Source of the DNA: Nocardioides sp. IC4_145
Lineage (GTDB): Bacteria > Actinomycetota > Actinomycetes > Propionibacteriales > Nocardioidaceae
Length of the DNA: 64,000 nt
Direction of reading: 5' to 3'
Assembly: GCF_011250565.1 (NCBI RefSeq)
Contig: NZ_JAANMS010000012.1
Coordinates: forward strand, 1-64,000
In this document: one piece after another, positions 58,083 through 64,000 of the stretch
Position numbering within the stretch: position 1 is the first letter of the stretch
Layout: each line of letters starts with the position of its first letter
Notes under the pieces: model-generated
The model's input: the letters and a program-made list of their open reading frames with translations, nothing else
What the model was told of the DNA's origin: nothing
Databases searched by the model: none
Translations under genes and position numbers: made by a program

Positions 58083-58813
58083 GACGCGCCGCCGCGGGTG
58101 AGTGCGAGGGCGTCCTCGAGGGTGAACCGGCCCTCGTAGAGCGCGGTGCCGGCGATCGCGCCCTCGACGCCCTCGGGCACCAGGTCCATGAGCGCGCGGA
58201 TGTCGTCGAGCGTCGAGACGCCGCCGGAGGCGATGACCGGGCGGTCGGTGACGGCGCAGACGTCGCGCAGCAGCTGCAGGTTCGGGCCGTCGAGCATGCC
58301 GTCCTTGTTGACGTCGGTGACGACGTACCGCGCGCAGCCCTCGGCGTCCAGGCGCGCGAGGGTCTCGTAGAGGTCGCCGCCGTCCTTGGTCCAGCCGCGG
58401 GCGGCGAGCGTCGTGCCGCGCACGTCGAGGCCGATCGCGATCCGGTCGCCGTGCTCGGCGATGATCCGCGCGCACCACTCGGGGTTCTCCAGCGCGGCGG
58501 TGCCGATGTTGACCCGGCGGCAGCCGGTCGCGAGCGCCGCCTCGAGCGACTCGTCGTCGCGGATGCCGCCGCTCATCTCCACGTCGATGTCGAGCGCGCC
58601 GACGATCTCCGCCTGCAGCTCGCGGTTGCTCCCCCGGCCGAACGCCGCGTCGAGGTCGACCAGGTGCAGCCACTCCGACCCGGCGTCCTGCCACCGGCGC
58701 GCGGCGGCCACCGGGTCGCCGTACACCCGCTCGGACCCGGCGACGCCCTGCGCCAGCTGGACCGCGCGGCCCTCGGTGATGTCGACGGCGGGCAGGAGCT
58801 GGAGGTAGGACAT
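58079..58813 (-). CDS. priA: Phosphoribosyl isomerase (HisA, probably bifunctional PriA)
   Basis: 244 residues. Motifs: [18 protein letters not shown] (catalytic Asp ~10), [72 protein letters not shown] (second Asp) and [12 protein letters not shown]. The active-site loop RGSN and the pattern GW in [12 protein letters not shown] match PriA, which in actinobacteria does both the HisA and TrpF reactions. No trpF is present beside the trp genes in this window, which fits. AGGAAG ribosome site. Confidence 0.93.
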   Translation of the reverse strand: MSYLQLLPAVDITEGRAVQLAQGVAGSERVYGDPVAAARRWQDAGSEWLHLVDLDAAFGRGSNRELQAEIVGALDIDVEMSGGIRDDESLEAALATGCRRVNIGTAALENPEWCARIIAEHGDRIAIGLDVRGTTLAARGWTKDGGDLYETLARLDAEGCARYVVTDVNKDGMLDGPNLQLLRDVCAVTDRPVIASGGVSTLDDIRALMDLVPEGVEGAIAGTALYEGRFTLEDALALTRGGAS

Positions 58814-58873
58814 GGACTTCTTCCTGGCTGGGCGGGACGGAGGACGGAGTACGACGCGGGGCGGGGTCAGGCC

Positions 58874-59506
58874 TCAGAGCGAGGCGACCCAGTTGCGGAA
58901 CAGCGCCGCGCCGGCGTCGCCGGACTTCTCGGGGTGGAACTGGGTCGCGGTGAGTGGCCCGTTCTCGACGGCGGCGACGAACCGGTCGCCACCGTGCTCG
59001 GCCCACGTCACCAGCGGCGCCCGGGTCCGGTCGTTGGTGACCAGCGTCCAGTCGCGCACGCCGTAGGAGTGCACGAAGTAGAAGCGCTCGTCCTCGATGC
59101 CGGAGAAGAGCGTCGAGCCCTCCGGCGCCTCGACGGTGTTCCAGCCCATGTGCGGCACGACCGGCGCCTGGAGCCGCTCGACCACGCCGGGCCACTCGTC
59201 GCAGCCCTCGGTCTCCACGCCGTGCTCGACGCCGCGGCCGAAGAGGATCTGCATCCCCACGCAGATGCCGAGCACCGGGCGACCGCCCGCGAGCCGGCGC
59301 CCGATGAGCCGGTCACCCTTGATCGCGCGCAGGCCCTCCATGCAGGCGGCGAACGCGCCGACGCCGGGGACCAACAGGCCGTCGGCGGCCAGGCAGGTCT
59401 CGAAGTCCGAGGTCAGCTCGACGTCGGCGCCGGCGCGCTCGACCGCGCGCACGGCCGAGCGGAGGTTGCCCGACCCGTAGTCCAGGACCGCCACCTTCGC
59501 AGTCAC
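58874..59506 (-). CDS. hisH: Imidazole glycerol phosphate synthase amidotransferase subunit
   Basis: 210 residues from GTG 59506. Class I amidotransferase motifs: [30 protein letters not shown] (oxyanion hole), the nucleophile Cys ~85 in [13 protein letters not shown], and the His-Glu pair in [14 protein letters not shown] near residue 193. It makes ammonia from glutamine for HisF. The 60-nt gap to hisA is the largest inside this operon. Confidence 0.96.
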   Translation of the reverse strand: MTAKVAVLDYGSGNLRSAVRAVERAGADVELTSDFETCLAADGLLVPGVGAFAACMEGLRAIKGDRLIGRRLAGGRPVLGICVGMQILFGRGVEHGVETEGCDEWPGVVERLQAPVVPHMGWNTVEAPEGSTLFSGIEDERFYFVHSYGVRDWTLVTNDRTRAPLVTWAEHGGDRFVAAVENGPLTATQFHPEKSGDAGAALFRNWVASL

Positions 59507-59588
59507 ATCGACCCCACGAGATCGGGGCCCCCGCGGCGTTGTCCGGCGGAGGAGCGCAGCGGAGGAGCCGGAGAACGTCGTGGGGTGA

Positions 59589-60197
59589 TCACAGAGCACC
59601 CTTCGTCGACGGGATGCCCGTCTCGCGCGGGTCGAGCGCCACGGCGTCGCGGAACGCGCGCGCGAACGCCTTGAACTGCGTCTCGACGATGTGGTGCGGC
59701 TCGCGGCCGGCCAGCACGCGCACGTGCAGGGCGAAGTGGCCGTGGAAGGCGATCGACTCGAAGACGTGCTGGGTCAGCGAGCCGAGGTACGCCGGCGTCG
59801 ACCCGCCGAGCTGGACGTACTGCTGCCCCTCGGGCTCGCCGGTGTGCACGCAGTAGGGCCGCCCGGACACGTCGACGACCGCGTGGACGAGCGCCTCGTC
59901 GAGCGGCACGGTGGCGTCGCCGAACCGGCGGATGCCGACCTTGTCGCCGAGCGCCTGGCGCAGCGCCTGCCCGAGCGCGATCGCGGTGTCCTCGGTGGTG
60001 TGGTGGGCGTCGATCCAGTGGTCGCCCTCGGACTGCACCGTCAGGTCGACCAGGCTGTGCCGCGCGAACGCGGTGAGCATGTGGTCGTAGAAGCCGATGC
60101 CGGTGGAGACGTCGTGCCGGCCCGAGCCGTCGAGGTCGACCTCGACGAGCACCTTGGACTCGCTGGTCTGCCGCTCGATCCGTGCGGTCCGGCTCAT
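59589..60197 (-). CDS. hisB: Imidazoleglycerol-phosphate dehydratase
   Basis: 202 residues; ATG 60197 overlaps the hisC stop (ATGA). Two metal-binding His-rich motifs: [17 protein letters not shown] with [18 protein letters not shown] (~70), and later [22 protein letters not shown] (~150) split by [10 protein letters not shown]. Monofunctional type without a phosphatase domain. Confidence 0.97.
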   Translation of the reverse strand: MSRTARIERQTSESKVLVEVDLDGSGRHDVSTGIGFYDHMLTAFARHSLVDLTVQSEGDHWIDAHHTTEDTAIALGQALRQALGDKVGIRRFGDATVPLDEALVHAVVDVSGRPYCVHTGEPEGQQYVQLGGSTPAYLGSLTQHVFESIAFHGHFALHVRVLAGREPHHIVETQFKAFARAFRDAVALDPRETGIPSTKGAL

Positions 60198-61309
60198 CGC
60201 TTCTCCTCCATCGGCTGGATCAGTACGTCGGTCATCGCGTGCTTGAACGCATCCATCTCGTCGGGTGTTCCGATCGAGACCCGGAGCCAGCCGTCCGGAC
60301 CGACCTCGCGGACCAGCACGCCCCGGTCGAGCAGGCCCTGCCAGACAGCATGGCGGTCGGCGAAGGTCCCGAACAGCACGAAGTTGGCGTCGCTGTCGGC
60401 GACCTGCAGGCCCTGCTCGCGCAGCCAGGTGACCGTCCGATCCCGCTCGCCGCGCAGCTCGTCGACCTTCCCGAGCAGCTCCGGCGCGTGCCGCAGCGCC
60501 GCGAGTGCGGCGGCCTGGGTCACGGCCGAGAGGTGGTACGGCAGCCGCACCACGCGGATCGCGTCGCAGATCGCCGGGTCGGCGGCGAGGTAGCCCAGCC
60601 GCAGCCCGGCGGCGGCGAACGCCTTGCTCATCGTCCGGGTGACCACCAGGTTGCGGTGGGTCGGCAGCAGCTCGAGCGCGCTCGGGACGCCGGCGCGGCG
60701 GAACTCGCCGTACGCCTCGTCCACCACGACCAGGCCCTGCGGCTCGTAGGACGCCGCCGCCTCGCACAGCACCGCGACCGCCTCGGGCGGCAGCGCGGTG
60801 CCGGTCGGGTTGTTCGGCGAGGGCAGCAGCACGACGCTCGGCCGGTGCTCGCGCACCAGCGCGGCGGCCGCGTCGAGGTCGAGGGAGAAGTCGTCGGCCC
60901 GGCGCCCCTGCACCCAGGCGGTCGAGGTGTCGCGGGCGTACTCCGGATACATCGAGTACGTCGGCGCGAAGCTCAGCGCCGAGCGGCCCGGCCCGCCGAA
61001 GGCCTGCAGCAGCTGCAGCATCACCTCGTTGGAGCCGTTGGCCGCCCACACCTGCTCGACCGCAACCCCGTGCGGGGTGTCCTGCGACAGGTAGTCCGCC
61101 AGGGCGGTGCGCAGCGCGACGTGCTCGCGGTCGGGGTAGCGGTGCAGCCCGCGGGCGGCCTCCGCGACCGACGCCGCGATGTCGGCGACGCAGGCCTCGG
61201 AGGGGCCGTAGGGGTTCTCGTTGGTGTTGAGCTGGACCGGCACGTCCAGCTGGGGGGCGCCGTACGGCTCGAGGCCGCGCAGCTCCTCCCGGATCGGGGG
61301 GAAGGTCAT
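60194..61309 (-). CDS. hisC: Histidinol-phosphate aminotransferase
   Basis: 371 residues, aminotransferase class I/II. Motifs: [63 protein letters not shown] (Asp for PLP nitrogen), [18 protein letters not shown] with the PLP Lys (~230) and [15 protein letters not shown]. Starts 10 nt after the hisD stop. Confidence 0.96.
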   Translation of the reverse strand: MTFPPIREELRGLEPYGAPQLDVPVQLNTNENPYGPSEACVADIAASVAEAARGLHRYPDREHVALRTALADYLSQDTPHGVAVEQVWAANGSNEVMLQLLQAFGGPGRSALSFAPTYSMYPEYARDTSTAWVQGRRADDFSLDLDAAAALVREHRPSVVLLPSPNNPTGTALPPEAVAVLCEAAASYEPQGLVVVDEAYGEFRRAGVPSALELLPTHRNLVVTRTMSKAFAAAGLRLGYLAADPAICDAIRVVRLPYHLSAVTQAAALAALRHAPELLGKVDELRGERDRTVTWLREQGLQVADSDANFVLFGTFADRHAVWQGLLDRGVLVREVGPDGWLRVSIGTPDEMDAFKHAMTDVLIQPMEEKR

Positions 61310-61319
61310 GGCGGTCCCG

Positions 61320-62618
61320 TCAGTCCTGGAACCGGACCCGCACCGCGGCGCCGTGGCCCGGCAGGTCCTCGGCCTCGGCCAGCGTCACGACGTGGTCGGC
61401 CACCTCGGCCAGCGCCCCGCGGGAGTAGTCCACGACGTGCACCGACTTGGTGAACGCGCGCACCGAGAGCCCCGAGGAGTGGCAGGCGCAGCCGCCGGTC
61501 GGCAGCACGTGGTTGGAGCCGGCGCAGTAGTCGCCCAGGCTCACCGGCGCGTGCGGCCCGACGAAGATCGCACCGGCGTTACGCACGCGCGCGGCCCAGC
61601 CGGCCGCGTCCTCGGTGTGGATCTCGAGGTGCTCGGCCGCGTAGGCGTTGACGACGTCGAGCCCCTGCTCGAGGTCCTCGACGAGCACGACGCCCGACTG
61701 CGGCCCGGTCAGCGCGGTGCGGATGCGCTCGCTGTGCTTGGTGGCCAGGACCTGGGTGTCCAGCTCGGCCTCGACCGCGGCGGCGAGCCGCTCGGACGGC
61801 GTGACCAGCACGGCGCCGGCCAGCGGGTCGTGCTCGGCCTGGCTGACCAGGTCGGCGGCGACGTACGCCGCGTCGGCGGTGTCGTCGGCGAGGATGGCGA
61901 TCTCCGTTGGCCCGGCCTCGGAGTCGATGCCCACCTGGCCCTTGAGCAGCCGCTTGGCGGTGACGGTGTAGATGTTGCCCGGACCGGTGACCAGGTCGAC
62001 CCGCTCGCACGGGCCGGTGCCGTAGGCGAACATTGCGATCGCCTGGGCGCCGCCGACGGCGTACACCTCGTCGACGCCGAGCAGCGCGCACGCCGCCAGG
62101 ATCGTCGGGTGGACTTCGCCGCCGAAGTCCCGCTGCGGCGGCGAGGCCAGCGCGATCGACTCGACGCCGGCGACCTGGGCGGGCACGACGTTCATCAGCA
62201 CGCTGGAGACCAGCGGCGCGAGGCCGCCGGGGACGTAGAGGCCGACGCGGCGGATCGGCACCTTGCGGTGCGTCACCCGCGCGCCCGGGCCGAGGTCGGT
62301 GACGGCGTCGCGCTCCAGCTCGGCCTCGCACGTCGCGCGGAGCCGGCGGACGGACTCCTCCAGCGCTGCGCGGATGGCGGGGTCGAGCCGCTCGAGCGCC
62401 TCGGTGGTGGCGCCGGCCGGCACGCGCAGCTCGTCGAGCTCGACGCCGTCGAACTGGCGGGCGTACTCCTTGATCGCGTCGACCCCGCGGGTGCGCACCG
62501 ACTCGCAGATCGCATGCACCGCGGGCACCGCTGCCTCGACGTCGAAGTCGGCCCTCGGGACGACGTCGCGGTAGTCGACGGGACGCTCGGTCCCGCGCAG
62601 GTCGATGCGGCGGATCAT
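61320..62618 (-). CDS. hisD: Histidinol dehydrogenase
   Basis: 432 residues. Motifs: [86 protein letters not shown] with the zinc/catalytic residues and [32 protein letters not shown] text. Oxidises histidinol to histidine in two NAD-dependent steps. First gene of the operon. ATG 62618 lies 7 nt after TAGGAT (leaderless); a longer frame to 62738 crosses that promoter and is rejected. Confidence 0.97.
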   Translation of the reverse strand: MIRRIDLRGTERPVDYRDVVPRADFDVEAAVPAVHAICESVRTRGVDAIKEYARQFDGVELDELRVPAGATTEALERLDPAIRAALEESVRRLRATCEAELERDAVTDLGPGARVTHRKVPIRRVGLYVPGGLAPLVSSVLMNVVPAQVAGVESIALASPPQRDFGGEVHPTILAACALLGVDEVYAVGGAQAIAMFAYGTGPCERVDLVTGPGNIYTVTAKRLLKGQVGIDSEAGPTEIAILADDTADAAYVAADLVSQAEHDPLAGAVLVTPSERLAAAVEAELDTQVLATKHSERIRTALTGPQSGVVLVEDLEQGLDVVNAYAAEHLEIHTEDAAGWAARVRNAGAIFVGPHAPVSLGDYCAGSNHVLPTGGCACHSSGLSVRAFTKSVHVVDYSRGALAEVADHVVTLAEAEDLPGHGAAVRVRFQD

Positions 62619-62625
62619 GGGGCCG

Positions 62626-62631
62626 ATCCTA
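62626..62631 (-). promoter_or_regulatory. -10 box for the leaderless his operon
   Basis: TAGGAT on the minus strand ends 7 nt before the hisD ATG. Confidence 0.6.
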
Positions 62632-62693
62632 CGTTCGCGGCCGGTGCCGCCCCGAACCGGCGACGCCGGCCGGACCACCCACCCTCGTCGCAC

Positions 62694-62699
62694 TAGGTT
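62694..62699 (+). promoter_or_regulatory. -10 box for the leaderless gene at 62707
   Basis: TAGGTT ends 7 nt before GTG 62707. It is divergent from the his promoter within an 88-bp gap. Confidence 0.6.
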
Positions 62700-62706
62700 G
62701 GGTCCC

Positions 62707-63372
62707 GTGACCGACACGCTGCCGATGTTCCCGCTCAACGCGGTGCTCTTCCCCGGCGTCAGCGTGCCGCTGACCGTCTTCGAGGACCGCTACCGCGCGA
62801 TGGTCCACCACCTCCTGCGCGTCGAGGACCCCGCCGAGCGCGTCTTCGGCTCGGTCGCCATCCGCGAGGGCTACGAGGTCGGCGACCACGGCGCGCAGTC
62901 GCTCTACCGGATCGGCGTGCGCGTGCAGCTCACCGAGGTCGAGCCCCACCCGGACGGCTCCTTCGACGTCGTCGCCGTCGGGCTGGACCGCATCGAGCTC
63001 GACCACCTCGACTCCACCGGGCTCTTCCCCGTCGGCCACGTCGTCGACCGGCCCGAGCCGACCAAGCCGGTGCCCGACGAGCTGCTCGAGCAGGCGCGCG
63101 CGACGTTCGTGGCCTACCGGGCGGCGCTCGCCGAGATCCGCGCCGACCCGTACGACGGCACTCTGCCGCGCGACCCGTCGTACCTCTCCTGGACGCTGGC
63201 GGCGTGCGCTCCCCTGCCCATGCCCGAGCGGCAGATGCTGCTGGAGGCCGAGGACGCCGAGGAGCGGCTCGTGCTCGTCACCGACCTGCTGCGCACCGAG
63301 CTGCGCGCGATGAACGTCATCCCGTCCCTGCCGGCCACCGACGTCGCCCGCACGCGCTGGTCGCCGAACTGA
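62707..63372 (+). CDS. Lon N-terminal (substrate-binding) domain protein
   Basis: 221 residues. Starts [26 protein letters not shown], the hallmark of the Lon N-terminal PUA-like domain. A second segment, [29 protein letters not shown], and the helical C-terminal bundle ending [14 protein letters not shown] complete it. There is no ATPase or protease domain, so it is the stand-alone YcgA/LON-SB type of unknown function. The stop overlaps the VOC gene start (TGATG). Confidence 0.9.
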   Translation: MTDTLPMFPLNAVLFPGVSVPLTVFEDRYRAMVHHLLRVEDPAERVFGSVAIREGYEVGDHGAQSLYRIGVRVQLTEVEPHPDGSFDVVAVGLDRIELDHLDSTGLFPVGHVVDRPEPTKPVPDELLEQARATFVAYRAALAEIRADPYDGTLPRDPSYLSWTLAACAPLPMPERQMLLEAEDAEERLVLVTDLLRTELRAMNVIPSLPATDVARTRWSPN

Positions 63373-63782
63373 TGAGCGCTGCCGGACCCGACGCGCCACG
63401 CCCGACCGACCGGTGGGCGCGCCACGACTGGTGGGGCGTGGTCCTCGACGCCCCGGACGTCGCCGTGCTCGCCGCGTTCTACGCCGAGCTCCGCGGGTGG
63501 ACCGTCCACCACCTGGACGAGGACGACGCCTCCCTCGACCCGGGCGAGGGCGTGGTCTACCTCAACATCCAGCGCAACGACGACTACGTGCCGCCGACGT
63601 GGCCGGCTGGGCCGGACAGCCAGCAGATGATGGTGCACCTCGACTTCGAGGTCACCGACCTCGAAGTCGAGACGGAGCGAGCCGTCGCGCTCGGCGCCAC
63701 CCTCCCCGCCCACCAGCCGCAGGAGGGTGTGCGGGTCCTGCTCGACCCCGCGGGGCACCCGTTCTGCCTCTACACCTCCTGA
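63372..63782 (+). CDS. VOC-family (glyoxalase-like) protein
   Basis: 136 residues. WGVVLDAPDVAVLAAFYAEL at ~20 and the second module MVHLDFEVTDLEVETERAVALGA at ~88 form the two beta-alpha-beta-beta-beta halves. It ends with LLDPAGHPFCLYTS, the usual C-terminal D-P-x-G-x-P-F-C pattern. Metal ligand positions are partly present (HLDF). Function unassigned; co-translated with the Lon-domain gene. Confidence 0.88.
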   Translation: MSAAGPDAPRPTDRWARHDWWGVVLDAPDVAVLAAFYAELRGWTVHHLDEDDASLDPGEGVVYLNIQRNDDYVPPTWPAGPDSQQMMVHLDFEVTDLEVETERAVALGATLPAHQPQEGVRVLLDPAGHPFCLYTS

Positions 63783-63792
63783 GGAGCCGGAC

Positions 63793-64000
63793 ATGGCGAA
63801 GAAGGGACGCGCCGGCGGCACTCCCGCGACCGTCGCGCTGACGGCAGCCGGGATCGCGTTCACCACCCACGAGTACGAGCACGACCCCCGCGCGGCGTCC
63901 TTCGGGCTCGAGGCGGCCGAGGCGCTCGGGCTCGAGCCGGCCTGCGTGTTCAAGACGCTGATGGCGAACGTCGACGGCAAGCTGGTCGTCGGGATCGTTC
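63793..64000 (+). CDS. YbaK/EbsC-type aminoacyl-tRNA deacylase, 3'-truncated by the window edge
   Basis: ATG 63793 with GAGGAG 7 nt upstream; the frame is open to the window end (69 residues). The visible part, TPATVALTAAGIAFTTHEYEHDP then AASFGLEAAEALGLEPACVFKTLMANVDGKLVVGIV, matches the N-terminus of Cys-tRNA(Pro)/Cys-tRNA(Cys) deacylase YbaK, including the catalytic-site Lys in VFKTLM. It clears mischarged tRNA. Confidence 0.9.
   Translation, partial: MAKKGRAGGTPATVALTAAGIAFTTHEYEHDPRAASFGLEAAEALGLEPACVFKTLMANVDGKLVVGIV

Overview
The window is chromosomal DNA of a high-GC actinobacterium, most likely a Nocardioides-type member of the Nocardioidaceae. This rests on the strong G/C bias at third codon positions, the many GTG starts (one TTG), the very compact GTGA/ATGA stop-start overlaps, the repeated TANNNT-plus-6/7-nt leaderless start architecture, and actinobacterium-specific families (DUF3068, AftD/DUF3367, DUF2613, HGxxPAAW, Trp-operon membrane protein, ANTAR regulator). 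The species assignment is inference; no rRNA is present. No CRISPR array, prophage or intact insertion sequence is visible.

Layout. (1) 1-4616: the end of a very large thrombospondin-type-3 calcium-binding surface protein, then an unrecognised decapeptide-repeat protein translationally coupled to a methyltransferase. (2) 4671-18127: an envelope-glycan cluster with DUF3068 protein, polytopic GT-C-like proteins, an acyltransferase, an AftD-like arabinofuranosyltransferase, a methyltransferase, a GT4 glycosyltransferase, a DUF2613 micro-protein and a flippase. Its content matches the mycobacterial Rv0224c-Rv0228/Rv0236c-Rv0236A neighbourhood. (3) 18262-25179: a LOV-GAF-SpoIIE phosphatase (putative blue-light sensor), polA, a hotdog thioesterase, a GNAT enzyme and a DUF554 membrane protein. 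(4) 25335-31411: a branched-chain amino-acid ABC importer; the lipoprotein receptor gene lies on the plus strand and livH-livM-livG-livF converge on it from the minus strand, with a terminator on each side of the junction. LivH carries an unusual secreted beta-domain extension. (5) 31572-36535: ANTAR response regulator, tRNA-Leu(CAA), a striking 24-bp perfect inverted repeat, pyruvate kinase, and a glycerate kinase/GntP permease pair. (6) 36750-48720: gltBD, lgt, an SCO-family protein, trpCBA with two small membrane proteins, and hisI. (7) 48792-57088: an accessory island between hisI and the other his genes: a modular secreted protein, a heterodimeric ABC exporter, a TasA/CalY-like protein and a MOSC protein. 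(8) 57321-62618: hisDCBHAF. (9) 62707-64000: a Lon-substrate-domain protein, a VOC protein and the start of a YbaK-type deacylase.

How it fits together. The his, trp, lgt, pyk, ANTAR and polA order is the conserved actinobacterial backbone (the same genes lie around Rv1599-Rv1629 in M. tuberculosis). Differences stand out: trpE is missing from its usual place beside hisI, no inositol monophosphatase gene lies between hisA and hisF, and an 8-kb island separates hisF from hisI. The glycan cluster suggests a lipoglycan or cell-wall polysaccharide built by GT-C enzymes, modified by acyl groups and exported by the flippase.

The least explained items are the decapeptide-repeat protein (2995-3744), the 96-bp inverted-repeat element next to tRNA-Leu (32344-32439), the 58-bp near-perfect hairpin downstream of hisF (57183-57240), and the LivH fusion.
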